Shown one piece after another: positions 1 to 9,781 of a DNA stretch of 64,000 bases. Under the pieces are notes generated by a model. That model was not told the DNA's origin. It worked only from the letters and a program-made list of their open reading frames with translations, and ran no database searches. This DNA comes from GCA-2705445 sp002705445. GTDB lineage: Bacteria; Pseudomonadota; Gammaproteobacteria; Poriferisulfidales; GCA-002705445. Position numbers and translations under genes: made by a program. Positions within the stretch are counted from its first letter, which is position 1; every line of letters begins with the position of its first letter. The DNA lies in the NCBI GenBank assembly GCA_045561235.1, contig JBJKYB010000002.1, positions 620,001 through 684,000 on the forward strand. Direction: 5' to 3'.

Positions 1-1006
1 CATCAAAATTATTTTCTAAATATCTAAAAGTCGTTTCTATTTGACTTCCTCTGTCTTGCAAATATGATGGCTGAATTAGCATGTCCATATTTGGTGCGAT
101 ATTCCAATAAAAAGGTGTAAAAATATCTGGGCCTTTTGTCCAACTTCCCGACCAGTCTGGCACAAGAAAACCAGTTTTCCTTTGTTCATCTAGAGAAAAT
201 CTCATATACGGAGAATAAAAAACGGGCACACCTTTTACCGATACAAAAACATTCCTACCAGTACCTACTCCTTTTTCAAAATCTAATTCGGTACTTTTAC
301 TAATTAGATTCCAATCAGGATTTATTAAATCACATGTTGTGTAAGTAGAATTTTTTAAAAACATTTTTTTATTTTTTAATCTAACACCATACCTAGCTTT
401 TCCCGATATATCTAAAGAAGGATATTTATATTTTGGAGATATAAAATCTGTTCTTCCTTCTTTAGTATTATATTCAGCGTAGGGTGCTTTAACTTCGATA
501 CCATCAGCATCATATTGAACACTCCCACTTAATCTCGCTCTATCCTCAGCTTGTAAGAAATTAGCTAATTCACTTTTAATAGTTTCGCTGCCCCTTATTA
601 TTTTGGTGTCTCCTTGAAGAATTGTAATTCGTTTATTTTCATCCCAATAAGATTCGTCAGCCTCAACTTTAATTAAATCTTTATTCTCAGTAACATCTTT
701 GGATTTTTGATCTTTAGTAATTTTCTTTTGATTATCTTCATCTTTATAGGCTCTAATTTTATCTTCATTGAATTCAATTTCTGTTTCTGAGACCTTAATA
801 TTTTCAACAAATTTTAAAAGGCTTTCTAATGATGAAACTTTATTTGTTGAGATTTTGCTATTTTCCTCAAAAGAATGAGTTTTGTATAAGTCATATATAG
901 AACAACAGAAGAAATTTTTATCTTCTATATTTCCAGTATTTTCAGCATATAAACTACTATTTATTAGCATAAAAACACAAATTATTATTTTGCTAGAATT
1001 TTTCAT
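1..1006 (-). CDS. lptD: LPS-assembly protein LptD, N-terminal part
   Basis: Outer-membrane beta-barrel that inserts lipopolysaccharide into the outer leaflet with LptE. The first 335 residues are visible; the C-terminal barrel lies beyond the left edge. Translation of the minus strand from the ATG at 1006 runs open to base 1. It begins with a signal peptide ending near LYA, continues with an LptA-like beta-jellyroll domain (DESYWDENKRITILQGD, then QAEDRARLSGSVQYD), and reaches the first barrel strands (GVPVFYSPYMRFS, then FYWNIAPNMDM). All of these are typical LptD segments. A Cys in the motif TTCDLINPDWNL matches the conserved N-domain cysteine used in LptD disulfides. It is divergent from the efflux genes at 1073. 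In other gammaproteobacteria lptD usually lies next to surA and the amgK-murU pair; here amgK-murU is about 11 kb away. Confidence 0.9.
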   Translation of the reverse strand, partial: MKNSSKIIICVFMLINSSLYAENTGNIEDKNFFCCSIYDLYKTHSFEENSKISTNKVSSLESLLKFVENIKVSETEIEFNEDKIRAYKDEDNQKKITKDQKSKDVTENKDLIKVEADESYWDENKRITILQGDTKIIRGSETIKSELANFLQAEDRARLSGSVQYDADGIEVKAPYAEYNTKEGRTDFISPKYKYPSLDISGKARYGVRLKNKKMFLKNSTYTTCDLINPDWNLISKSTELDFEKGVGTGRNVFVSVKGVPVFYSPYMRFSLDEQRKTGFLVPDWSGSWTKGPDIFTPFYWNIAPNMDMLIQPSYLQDRGSQIETTFRYLENNFD

Positions 1007-1072
1007 ATAACATATATTATATAACAAAAATTTGAGATAATTACCGTAATATACTTTTTAAAAGAGGTTATT

Positions 1073-2137
1073 TTGAAGAGGTTCAAAAATATAAAGATCT
1101 TTAAAAATCAACGCCAATTAAGCTTAATTGCCCTTTTGGGATTTATTTCTATTTCTGTATTAATGGTTATTTTTCAGCCAGAGCCCGAAGCTAACGTGAA
1201 TCAGCCTATACCTGTTGTAGTTGACGCTATGAAATTGAAGGTTCAAAATATTTCTCCAGTTGTTGATTATACTGGGAGATTGGAACCATCAAAAAAAGCA
1301 GAGTTAAAATTTGAAATTAATGGAAAATTGGCAAAAAAATTAGTGCAGCCTGGAGAGCATGTAAAGTCGGGTGATATAATTTTAAAATTAGAAGAGTTCG
1401 AAATATATAAAAAGTTATACGAACTATCAAAAAGAAATTTTAACTTACAAACTAAAGAAGTTGAAAGAATGGCAATTTTAGATAAAAAATCTTTATTATC
1501 AAAATCACAATATGATAAAACCGTTCAAAAACAGATCGAACTAGAATCTGCAATGTATAGAAGTAAACAAGATTTTCAAAAAACTTTTATAAAGGCTAAG
1601 TTTTCCGGAATAATAAACGAAATTAATATTGATGAAGGTGATACAGTTAGTCCAAATAGTATAGTGGCAAATTTGATTGATACTTCAAGTTTAGATTTGT
1701 ATGTAGAAGTAAGGGGAGACGTTATTGAAGGGTTAAAGCTCAATATGGATATTGAAGTTTCGTCGAATCAAATTACTTCCAGTGGAAAATTAATTTCTTT
1801 TCAAACAAGTCCAAATTTAGAGACATATACCCATCTTTTAAGAATAAGAATTAAGGATGAAAGGCTCAGATCAGGCATGCTTGCCAACGCAAAATTTATA
1901 TTACCTGCAATTAATAAAAGTTTTGGAGTTCCAGTATCGTCTGTACTTAGTGATAATGGACAAAAATTTGTTTTTGTAATCGATGAGAAAAAATTACAAA
2001 AAAGACAGATAAATGTAATCACGAGATTTGATGAGATTTATGTTATTGATGGTAACATAAAACCAAATGACCTTATTGTAACCAAAGATGTTTCTTCGCT
2101 TTCAGAAGGCCAAGATATATTAATATCTAGTCAGTAA
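1073..2137 (+). CDS. RND efflux periplasmic adaptor (HlyD/MFP family)
   Basis: Membrane-fusion protein that would link the inner-membrane RND pump encoded 7 bases downstream to an outer-membrane channel. It has 354 residues: an N-terminal membrane anchor around residues 14-35, a lipoyl/barrel-sandwich half motif around 57-105 (YTGRLEPSKKAELKFEINGK, then QPGEHVKSGD), a short coiled hairpin around 108-165, the second lipoyl half (FSGIINEINIDEGDTV) and a beta-barrel/membrane-proximal region. The start is TTG at 1073, chosen for the GAGG ribosome-binding site at 1064-1067 and the anchor that follows. The substrate cannot be read from sequence. No TolC-type channel gene is adjacent. Confidence 0.85.
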   Translation: MKRFKNIKIFKNQRQLSLIALLGFISISVLMVIFQPEPEANVNQPIPVVVDAMKLKVQNISPVVDYTGRLEPSKKAELKFEINGKLAKKLVQPGEHVKSGDIILKLEEFEIYKKLYELSKRNFNLQTKEVERMAILDKKSLLSKSQYDKTVQKQIELESAMYRSKQDFQKTFIKAKFSGIINEINIDEGDTVSPNSIVANLIDTSSLDLYVEVRGDVIEGLKLNMDIEVSSNQITSSGKLISFQTSPNLETYTHLLRIRIKDERLRSGMLANAKFILPAINKSFGVPVSSVLSDNGQKFVFVIDEKKLQKRQINVITRFDEIYVIDGNIKPNDLIVTKDVSSLSEGQDILISSQ

Positions 2138-2144
2138 AAAAACT

Positions 2145-5100
2145 ATGATAGATTATTCGATTAAAAACCCATTGGTTGTAAATTTATTTTTATTGTTAAT
2201 TGTAATAATAGGAATAATTTCTTGGCAATCCATGCCTGAAGAAATGTTTCCGGTTGTTGAAAAAGATGCTATCAAGATAATTACAAAATACGATGGAGCA
2301 TCCCCGGAAGAGGTTGAAAAACAAGTAACTATTTCAATTGAGGATACTTTAGATAACCTTCAAGATGTAGACTTCTACTATTCAAAAAGTTCTGAGAGTG
2401 TATCAGCTATAACTTTAAGATTAAAACCAGAAGCTGATGTTGACGAATTATTAAGAACTGTTAGAGACTTAGTTGATGCAATTGATGGTTTTCCTGAAGA
2501 AGCAGACGATCCAGAGATTTCAAGGGTTAAAACTAGGTTTCCGGTCATTAGTGTAAGTATATTTGGAGAAACAAGACAAAGTTTATTATTCGCAAACGCA
2601 AAAAAAATGAAGCAAAAGATAATGCAACTTGATGGAGTTGCTGGTGTTGGTATTGCAGGAAATAGAGATGATGAAATTTGGGTCATAATTAATCCTTCAG
2701 TAATATCCGCAAAACAAGTATCAACAAAAGAAATTATTAGTGCTCTAAAAAATAATATTCGAGATTTACCCGGTGGTTCTGTTAAAGCAACAGAAGGAGA
2801 TATTCTCTTAAGAGGTTTAGGCTCATCATCTATAAAAGCGATTGAAAATATAACTTTAAAAAACAATAGTATAGGCGGTCAATTATTACTAAAAGAAATC
2901 GCATCAGTTGAACAAAGATTAGAAGAAGAGGATTCTGTTGGACGATTTAACGGCAAAAAAGCAGTGAATATGTCTGTAACCAAAACAGCTGAGGCCTCTG
3001 TATTTGATGTTTCAAATAATGTAAGGAAAATTGTGAAAGAATATTCATTACCTCAAGGCCTTCAGGTATCTGTTTTTAGCGACTTTTCAAAAAATGTCAA
3101 AACTAGATTAGATACAGTTAAATCGTCTGGCTTAATTGGCTTATTTTTATTACTTCTCTCTTTGTATTTGTTTTTAAATTCACGGGTTGCTTTTATTACA
3201 GCTTTTGGAATACCAGTCTCATTTTTAGTTGCAGCTTTTGGCATGTACGCATTTGGATATACAATAAATATGGTTTCTCTATTTGCCTTCTTAGTTGCGT
3301 TAGGTATGGTTGTTGATGATGCAATTATTGTTACAGAAAATACTTACAGACATATCGAGTCAGGAATGGATCCTGTTTCAGCATCAAAAATTGGAGCGAA
3401 GGAAGTTTTTTGGCCAATTGTAGCTTCAACATTAACAACGATAGCTGCGTTTCTTCCAATGTTGAGCATATCTGGTACTTTAGGAAAATTTATCGAGGTG
3501 ATTCCATTGGTAGTTACAGTTGCACTCCTAGGATCTCTAATGGAGGCTTTTATCGTATTGCCTTCACATTGCGCAAGTTTTCTTAAAAAACCAGAAAAAA
3601 ATAATCCTAAAAAAGAAAGGTGGAAAAATATTTTATTAAAATACAATAAATACTTAAGCGTATGTATAAAAAATAGGTACTTGGTTTCTAGTGTAACTGT
3701 TGGAATTTTATGTGTAATTATTACTTTTGCAGTTACGAGAATTCCTTATTATCAATTTGGTAAAGTTGATAGTGGCCAATTTTTTATAAATGCTGAAGCA
3801 TCTATTACTAGTAGCGTTAGAGATACTGAACGACTTGCCATGAAACTAGAAAAGGTCGTACTGTCAGAGTTAAACGAAAATGAGCTAGAATCACTATACA
3901 CAAATGTCGGTGTAAGTTTTAAAGACTTTAGTAGGTTTGATTTGGGAAGCCAGTACATTCAGATTGTTGTGAGCTTGAAAAAAAGTAGCCCTCAAGGATT
4001 TGTAGATTATGTTGTAACTCCTTTATTTAATTTATCTTTTGATAGTTATGGTAAAAGAGATAGAAGTGAAAAAGAGATAATAAATTCGTTAAGACAGAAA
4101 ATTTCGTCAGTCTCTGGACTTCAGAAAGTTTCTATAAAAAAAGCTGAAGGAGGACCAGGTGGTTCAGATATTGTAATAGGGGTTGTAGGTCAAAATCAAA
4201 AAGTTTTAACAAAGTATGCAAAAGAAATAGAAGATTTTTTATCACGTATTGATGGGGTCAAAGATGTTGAGCAGGATCAGGATCCTGGAAAAGTTGAATT
4301 TAAATATAAAATAAATAATAGAGGTAAAGAATTAGGTTTAACTCAAGCAGATATTGCTGAGTCTGTTAGAACAGGTTTTTTAGGTCTTGAAACTGCTCAT
4401 TTCAATTTGGAAGGGGAGCGTGTTCCAGTAAGATTAATATATTCTGAAAAATATAGATATGATAGTAGTAAGCTTTATCAACTACCAATTATTTTAAAAT
4501 CTGGAAAAACCATATACTTAGCTGAAGTAGCAGATATTGAAGTCTCTAGAGGAATGAACACAGTTAGAAGAAGAGATGGTCAAAGGCTAGCAAAAATAAG
4601 TGCTGATGTCGATCCAAGTATAATAACACCGCTTGAAGTAACGGATATTTTTGACAAAAAATATAAAAAAGTTTTTAAGAATGATCCCTCATATGATTAT
4701 ATGTATCTAGGTAGTAAAAAAAGGAGTAGAGAAAATTTTGCAGATATGAAAAAAACTGCATTTATATCTCTTGGAATAATATTTTTTATTTTAGCAGTAT
4801 TATTTAAAACGATAATAGATCCTCTTGTTGTACTATTTTCTATTCCATTTGCCGTCGTAGGAGTAATATTAGGACATATATTATTTGGATATAATTTACA
4901 ATTTTTGTCCGTTATAGGCTTATTGGCCCTGATTGGAATCGTTGTCAACGATTCACTTATTTTAATTGATTTTTTAAAAAAACTTAGAAAAGAGGGAAAA
5001 AATAAAATAGATGCGACAATTCAGGCGTGTACTGTAAGAGCAAGGCCTATCATTCTTACGTCAGTAACTACATTCTTAGGAATATCGCCTTTAATCTTTT

Positions 5101-5261
5101 TTGCAACAGGACAAACAAAATTCCTTTCACCAATGGCAGTAAGCTTAGGTTTTGGCTTATTATTTGCTACTATACTAATACTAATTGTTTTACCATGTTT
5201 TTACTTAATTATGGATGACCTGAAAGAACTCATTGCAAAAAAAGTAAAAATTAATTTTTAA
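2145..5261 (+). CDS. RND efflux pump permease (AcrB/MdtB-like)
   Basis: Proton-driven inner-membrane exporter of 1038 residues, the usual length for the HAE-RND family. It has the duplicated RND layout: one transmembrane helix, a large periplasmic loop, six helices, then the same again. In TM4 the segment ALGMVVDDAIIVTEN carries the paired Asp residues of the proton relay, and IGIVVNDSLILIDF occupies the matching place in the second half. The start is ATG at 2145, 7 bases after the adaptor stop, so the two form one transcription unit. Divergence from lptD and the following cell-wall operon say nothing about substrate. Relatives in this branch are often unnamed drug or metabolite exporters. 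Confidence 0.9.
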   Translation: MIDYSIKNPLVVNLFLLLIVIIGIISWQSMPEEMFPVVEKDAIKIITKYDGASPEEVEKQVTISIEDTLDNLQDVDFYYSKSSESVSAITLRLKPEADVDELLRTVRDLVDAIDGFPEEADDPEISRVKTRFPVISVSIFGETRQSLLFANAKKMKQKIMQLDGVAGVGIAGNRDDEIWVIINPSVISAKQVSTKEIISALKNNIRDLPGGSVKATEGDILLRGLGSSSIKAIENITLKNNSIGGQLLLKEIASVEQRLEEEDSVGRFNGKKAVNMSVTKTAEASVFDVSNNVRKIVKEYSLPQGLQVSVFSDFSKNVKTRLDTVKSSGLIGLFLLLLSLYLFLNSRVAFITAFGIPVSFLVAAFGMYAFGYTINMVSLFAFLVALGMVVDDAIIVTENTYRHIESGMDPVSASKIGAKEVFWPIVASTLTTIAAFLPMLSISGTLGKFIEVIPLVVTVALLGSLMEAFIVLPSHCASFLKKPEKNNPKKERWKNILLKYNKYLSVCIKNRYLVSSVTVGILCVIITFAVTRIPYYQFGKVDSGQFFINAEASITSSVRDTERLAMKLEKVVLSELNENELESLYTNVGVSFKDFSRFDLGSQYIQIVVSLKKSSPQGFVDYVVTPLFNLSFDSYGKRDRSEKEIINSLRQKISSVSGLQKVSIKKAEGGPGGSDIVIGVVGQNQKVLTKYAKEIEDFLSRIDGVKDVEQDQDPGKVEFKYKINNRGKELGLTQADIAESVRTGFLGLETAHFNLEGERVPVRLIYSEKYRYDSSKLYQLPIILKSGKTIYLAEVADIEVSRGMNTVRRRDGQRLAKISADVDPSIITPLEVTDIFDKKYKKVFKNDPSYDYMYLGSKKRSRENFADMKKTAFISLGIIFFILAVLFKTIIDPLVVLFSIPFAVVGVILGHILFGYNLQFLSVIGLLALIGIVVNDSLILIDFLKKLRKEGKNKIDATIQACTVRARPIILTSVTTFLGISPLIFFATGQTKFLSPMAVSLGFGLLFATILILIVLPCFYLIMDDLKELIAKKVKINF

Positions 5262-5291
5262 TAATTATTTATAAATTAATGAGGTAATATT

Positions 5292-7136
5292 TTGAGGAAA
5301 TCGTTTTTAGATTTTAGTAGAGCAAATGCTGAAAAAAATCTACATTCAAGACTAAATATCTTGATTCTTATTCTTCTAATATTAATAATATTATTGATTA
5401 GTCGATTATACTTTTTGCAAGTAGTCAGTTTTGAGCACTTTGATACCCTCTCAGAAACTAATAGGATTAAATATATCCAAACGCCGCCTAGAAGAGGAAT
5501 TATTTATGATAGAAATAATATGGTCTTAGCAGACAACTCTTCTCAGTACTCTATAGAAATAAATATTAAAGAAGCAAATAATATAAAAAAAATTATCAGT
5601 GGAATAAAAAAAGAAATTAATCTAACCCAAGAAGAAATTAATAGTTTTTATAAAAAAAAATCAAAGTATTCTCATCGTAACTCAATAATTTTAAAAACAA
5701 ATTTAACTGATTCTGAAATCGCAAAAGTATTATCTATTCGATATAAATTTGATGGTTTAGATGTAACTGCAAGTCTTATGAGGAAATATCCATACAAAGA
5801 GATTACAAGCCATGTTTTAGGAAATGTTGGTTACATTGATAAAAGCGATTTATCAAGAATAGATAGACAAAATTATAAAAGTATAAAATATATTGGTAAA
5901 ACTGGAATAGAAAAATCGTACGAAAATATCCTCTTTGGAGTTCCAGGTTATAAACAAGTAGAAGTTAATGCAAGAGGCCGGCAAATAAGAAATATTGATG
6001 AAAAGCCTTCTGTCCCAGGTAAAGATATACATCTTACAATAGATATAAATTTACAAAAATATATGTATTCCAAAATGTTAGGTTTTTCGGGTTCATCTAT
6101 AGCAATGAATCCAAAAAATGGAGAAATATTAGGAATGATTAGTGCCCCAGCATTTGATCCGAATAATAATTTATGGGGGTCTTTTGGTAATTATGATGAA
6201 ATAAAGGAGCTTAATAGTCCTATGTTCAATAGATCAATTAATGGTTTGTATTCTCCAGGTTCGACAATTAAGCCATTAGTGGCAATAAATGCAGTTAAAA
6301 ATAAGGTTATTGACTTAGAAACAAGTTACTTTGCAGGTCCGTTTTTTCAACTGCCAACAAGTTCAAGAAGATATAGAGATTGGAAGCCTGAAGGTCATGG
6401 GGAAGTAAATTTACAAAAAGCTATTGAGCAATCATGCGATGTTTATTTCTATATGCTTGCTGACAACCTTGGTATTAAAAAGCTTTCATCATTTTTTAAA
6501 TATTTTTCTTTTGGAGAAAAAACAGGAATAGATTTACCTTATGAATCGTCGGGTGTATTACCGTCCAAAGATTGGAAATTAAAGAATATAGGATACAAAT
6601 GGACTGATGGCGATACTATAATCACAGGAATTGGGCAAGGATACTTTCTATCAACTCCTTTACAACTTGTATATGCTGCAAGCATAATTGCTAATAAAGG
6701 ATTAATTGTTACTCCTAAGTTAAATAGAGATATAGAGATTGAAAAAGATAAGAAAACACTTGAAAAAGAAAATTTTTTAACAAATGAGATTAAAGATGAG
6801 TTGTGGGAAGCAATTAGACAAGCAATGTTTAATGTAGTAAACCAAGAAAACGGTACAGCTTATTGGACTACAAAGAATAAAAAAAATAATATTTCAGGAA
6901 AAACTGGTACTGTGCAGGTTTATTCATTATCACAAGAATCAGATGAAAGAGAAAAAGAGAATTTACCTAAACATTTAAAAGATCATTCTTTATATATTGG
7001 ATATGCTCCAAAAGAAGATCCTCAAATTGTTGTTGCTACGATAGTTGAAAACGTAGGTAGCGGAAGTAAATATGCAGCTCCCATTAGTAACGAAATTATT
7101 AACTATTATTTAAATAAAATAAGAGAGAGAAATTGA
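5292..7136 (+). CDS. mrdA: Penicillin-binding protein 2, elongasome transpeptidase
   Basis: DD-transpeptidase that cross-links peptidoglycan during side-wall growth, working with the RodA glycosyltransferase encoded directly downstream. It has 614 residues: an N-terminal membrane helix at about 22-42, a pedestal domain beginning with RGIIYDRN, then the transpeptidase domain. Active-site motifs are in order: S324-T-I-K (SxxK), S381-C-D (SxN position) and K537-T-G. The TTG start at 5292 follows a GAGG box at 5281-5284. It overlaps mrdB by 4 bases. The order mrdA-mrdB-mltB-rlpA-dacA is the conserved gammaproteobacterial elongation operon. Confidence 0.95.
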   Translation: MRKSFLDFSRANAEKNLHSRLNILILILLILIILLISRLYFLQVVSFEHFDTLSETNRIKYIQTPPRRGIIYDRNNMVLADNSSQYSIEINIKEANNIKKIISGIKKEINLTQEEINSFYKKKSKYSHRNSIILKTNLTDSEIAKVLSIRYKFDGLDVTASLMRKYPYKEITSHVLGNVGYIDKSDLSRIDRQNYKSIKYIGKTGIEKSYENILFGVPGYKQVEVNARGRQIRNIDEKPSVPGKDIHLTIDINLQKYMYSKMLGFSGSSIAMNPKNGEILGMISAPAFDPNNNLWGSFGNYDEIKELNSPMFNRSINGLYSPGSTIKPLVAINAVKNKVIDLETSYFAGPFFQLPTSSRRYRDWKPEGHGEVNLQKAIEQSCDVYFYMLADNLGIKKLSSFFKYFSFGEKTGIDLPYESSGVLPSKDWKLKNIGYKWTDGDTIITGIGQGYFLSTPLQLVYAASIIANKGLIVTPKLNRDIEIEKDKKTLEKENFLTNEIKDELWEAIRQAMFNVVNQENGTAYWTTKNKKNNISGKTGTVQVYSLSQESDEREKENLPKHLKDHSLYIGYAPKEDPQIVVATIVENVGSGSKYAAPISNEIINYYLNKIRERN

Positions 7137-8209
7137 ATAACAGTAAATTTTTTGGTATATCAGATAATACATTATTTATTTGTATAATATTTTTATCTTT
7201 TTTTGGCTTGATCTTACTATATAGTGCAACAAATCAAAATATCGATATTGTATTTAGACAAGGAACAAGACTAATTTTTTGTTTTATTTTAATGTTTATA
7301 ATTAGTTTGATTGATATTAATAAGTTAAAAAATATGTCTCCTTATATTTACATATTATGTTTAATAATGTTGATGATAACTTTATTTTGGGGGCATGATG
7401 TAAAAGGTGCAAAAAGATGGATCGTAATTATGGGCTTTTCTTTTCAGGTATCCGAAATTATCAAATTTTTTGTACCTATGACATTAGCTTGGTACTTATC
7501 TCTTTCAGATGATAAAGATATTGATATAAAAAAATTAATTATATGCTTTGCAATAATACTAGCTCCAATCTTCTTTATTATTAAACAGCCAGATTTAGGT
7601 ACATCTTTAATTATTCTTCTTTGTGGTTTAATAACAATATTTCTTGGTGGTATAAAGAAAAAACAAATGATTATTCTTTTTGGTTTATTCTCAATCGCTA
7701 TACCAATTATGTGGAAATTTATTTTACTTCCATACCAAAAGAAAAGAATTATGACTCTTTTTGATCCAACTTTAGACCCATTAGGCTCAGGATATCATAT
7801 CATGCAATCAAAAATTGCTGTGGGTTCTGGAGGTTTTCTTGGTAAAGGATTCTTAAATGGCACACAATCTCAACTTGAGTTTCTTCCTGAAAGAGGAACA
7901 GATTTTATCTTTGCTGTTTTTGCAGAAGAATTTGGTTTTGTTGGTGTCTTAATTTTATTTTTAGTTTATTTAATTATAATTGCTAGATGTTTACAAATCA
8001 CATTTAAAGCAAAGAGTTATTTTGCAAAAATATTTTCAGGAAGTATTTCCTCAATTTTAATATTATTAGTAGTAACAAATGTTTCAATGGCTGTTGGCTT
8101 ATTACCTGTTGTAGGCGTCACCCTACCACTTATAAGTTTAGGAGGCAGTTCGTTGTTATCAATTTTTGTAGCTTTTGGTATAATGTTTTCTATTAATAGG
8201 AGAGCCTAA
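7133..8209 (+). CDS. mrdB: Rod shape-determining protein RodA (SEDS glycosyltransferase)
   Basis: SEDS-family peptidoglycan polymerase of the elongasome, partner of PBP2. It has 358 residues and about ten predicted membrane helices. Family signatures are visible: ILLYSATNQ in the first helix, the KQPDLGTSLI loop, QSKIAVGSGGFLGKGFLNGTQSQLEFLPE, TDFIFAVFAEEFGFVG, and the C-terminal GVTLPLISLGGSS. The TTG start overlaps the mrdA stop (TTGA), which suggests translational coupling. A second SEDS gene, ftsW, begins at 63710. Confidence 0.95.
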   Translation: MNNSKFFGISDNTLFICIIFLSFFGLILLYSATNQNIDIVFRQGTRLIFCFILMFIISLIDINKLKNMSPYIYILCLIMLMITLFWGHDVKGAKRWIVIMGFSFQVSEIIKFFVPMTLAWYLSLSDDKDIDIKKLIICFAIILAPIFFIIKQPDLGTSLIILLCGLITIFLGGIKKKQMIILFGLFSIAIPIMWKFILLPYQKKRIMTLFDPTLDPLGSGYHIMQSKIAVGSGGFLGKGFLNGTQSQLEFLPERGTDFIFAVFAEEFGFVGVLILFLVYLIIIARCLQITFKAKSYFAKIFSGSISSILILLVVTNVSMAVGLLPVVGVTLPLISLGGSSLLSIFVAFGIMFSINRRA

Positions 8210-9202
8210 ATGATTTTTAGAAAGACTAAAAATTTTATTACAATCCTTTTTATATTCTTATTTTCATTTCCCGTCTCATCAGGAAATAATTTGGAATTAA
8301 AAAAATATTCTAACGAAATAGAAGAAATTGAATCCACTTTAATTCATAAATATAAAGTTGACAAAAATTATGCAAAAAAGGTTTTATATTCAATAAAATT
8401 TCGCCAAGAAACCTTAGATTCAATGTCAAACGCTGTTGAAAGAAAAGCCACGTGGCAAAGATACAAAAATATATTTATTACAAATCAAAGAGTAAATGCA
8501 GGAATCAAATATCATCAAGAAAATTATAGAATATTAAAAGAAATCGAAAAAAAATATGGAATACCATCAGAAGTAATAGTTTCATTTTTAGGAGTGGAAA
8601 CAAATTATGGAAAAGGAACTGGAAAAGTGAAAGTACTTGATTCGCTTGGAACCTTAGCATTGAAACACCCAAGGAGATCTAAATTTTTTAAAGCACAATT
8701 AATTTACTTTATTGTTTTAACACACAATAATAATCTTGATTATGATAAATTATTTGGTTCTTATGCAGGCGCTATGGGAGCTCCACAATTTATGCCAGAG
8801 AGCTATATTAAATTGGGTGTTGATTATAATAATGATGGTAAAGTTGATTTATGGAATAACAAATATGACATTTATGCAAGTATTGCAAATTATTTGACAA
8901 AAAAAGGATGGGTGAAAAGTAAAAATATTTATACAAATATAAAAATAAAAGATAATTATCTAAACGATGTTTTTAAAAATGGAGATGTAAGAACAGTTTT
9001 TATAACTGATGCTGAATTGAAAAAAATAATGATAAAAAATGATTTACAACCTGGAGAAAAATATTTAATTCTTCTTAGTAAAAAAAATAAAGAGTATAAA
9101 CTCGGGTATAAAAATTTTAAAGTAATTATGTCTTATAATCCTAGTACGTTCTATGCAATGGTTGTTTCAGAATTAAGTGAAAGAATAGCATTAGGAAAAT
9201 GA
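8210..9202 (+). CDS. mltB: Membrane-bound lytic murein transglycosylase B
   Basis: Cleaves the MurNAc-GlcNAc bond of peptidoglycan, forming anhydroMurNAc ends. It has 330 residues, with an N-terminal signal (FLFSFPVSSG) and an Slt2/MltB-type catalytic domain (GH103). The likely catalytic Glu is in SFLGVETNYGKGTG; the conserved AGAMGAPQFMPESY and DYNNDGKVDLW segments follow. The signal contains no lipobox Cys, so this copy may be soluble in the periplasm rather than lipid-anchored. The ATG directly follows the mrdB stop. AnhydroMurNAc released here could feed the recycling route that ends in AmgK/MurU (12378-14007). Confidence 0.92.
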   Translation: MIFRKTKNFITILFIFLFSFPVSSGNNLELKKYSNEIEEIESTLIHKYKVDKNYAKKVLYSIKFRQETLDSMSNAVERKATWQRYKNIFITNQRVNAGIKYHQENYRILKEIEKKYGIPSEVIVSFLGVETNYGKGTGKVKVLDSLGTLALKHPRRSKFFKAQLIYFIVLTHNNNLDYDKLFGSYAGAMGAPQFMPESYIKLGVDYNNDGKVDLWNNKYDIYASIANYLTKKGWVKSKNIYTNIKIKDNYLNDVFKNGDVRTVFITDAELKKIMIKNDLQPGEKYLILLSKKNKEYKLGYKNFKVIMSYNPSTFYAMVVSELSERIALGK

Positions 9203-9699
9203 AGTTTTTTCATTTAATTATAATATTCTCAGTTTCGTTTTCTAGCTGTACTGTTATTAAGAGAGATAGTGGTAACATTTCTTATAAGAAGCAACATGTT
9301 AAAGAGGTTATACCAAAACGAGAAAAATACAGTAAGTATGGTAATCCTGAAACATATAATGTATTTGGTAAAAGGTATAAAACATTAAAAACTCATGTGG
9401 GTTACGTTGAAGAGGGTATAGCTTCTTGGTATGGTAAAAAATTTCATGGTCGATTAACATCAACAAGAGAAGTTTATGATATGTACGAGCTTTCAGCTGC
9501 GCACAAAAGTTTGCCCATACCATGTTATGTGAAAGTTACAAATTTAAGTAATGGTAAGTCATTGATAGTTAGAGTAAATGATAGAGGTCCATTTAAAAAA
9601 GGCCGAATAATTGATCTATCATATGCTGCAGCAAAAAGGCTCGACATCATAGAGAAGGGAACTGCAAGAGTATTTGTTGAAGCTATAGAAGTGAAATAG
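9199..9699 (+). CDS. rlpA: RlpA-like septal/wall lipoprotein, short form
   Basis: Double-psi beta-barrel protein that in relatives acts as a lytic transglycosylase on glycan strands lacking stem peptides. It has 166 residues: a lipoprotein signal with Cys at SFSSC (about residue 17), then the DPBB domain with GIASWYGKKFHGRLTSTRE and VRVNDRGPFKKGRIIDLS, the last carrying the catalytic-type Asp. The C-terminal SPOR domain found in many RlpA proteins, which targets denuded septal glycan, is absent because the protein stops just after the barrel. The start overlaps the mltB stop by 4 bases. Confidence 0.88.
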   Translation: MKFFHLIIIFSVSFSSCTVIKRDSGNISYKKQHVKEVIPKREKYSKYGNPETYNVFGKRYKTLKTHVGYVEEGIASWYGKKFHGRLTSTREVYDMYELSAAHKSLPIPCYVKVTNLSNGKSLIVRVNDRGPFKKGRIIDLSYAAAKRLDIIEKGTARVFVEAIEVK

Positions 9700-9719
9700 A
9701 GTTAGTATTAATTATTAAT

Positions 9720-9748
9720 TTCATAATTAATATTCAAAATGATATAAT
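9720..9748 (+). promoter_or_regulatory. Candidate sigma-70 promoter for dacA
   Basis: A perfect TATAAT at 9743-9748 is preceded, with a 17-base spacer, by TTCATA at 9720-9725, which matches TTGACA at four of six positions. It lies in the 82-base gap between rlpA and dacA. An AAGGA ribosome-binding site follows at 9771-9775, six bases before the dacA ATG. This suggests dacA and downstream genes can be transcribed apart from the mrdA operon. Confidence 0.5.
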
Positions 9749-9781
9749 GTTAAAAATTAAAATTCTCACCAAGGACATACA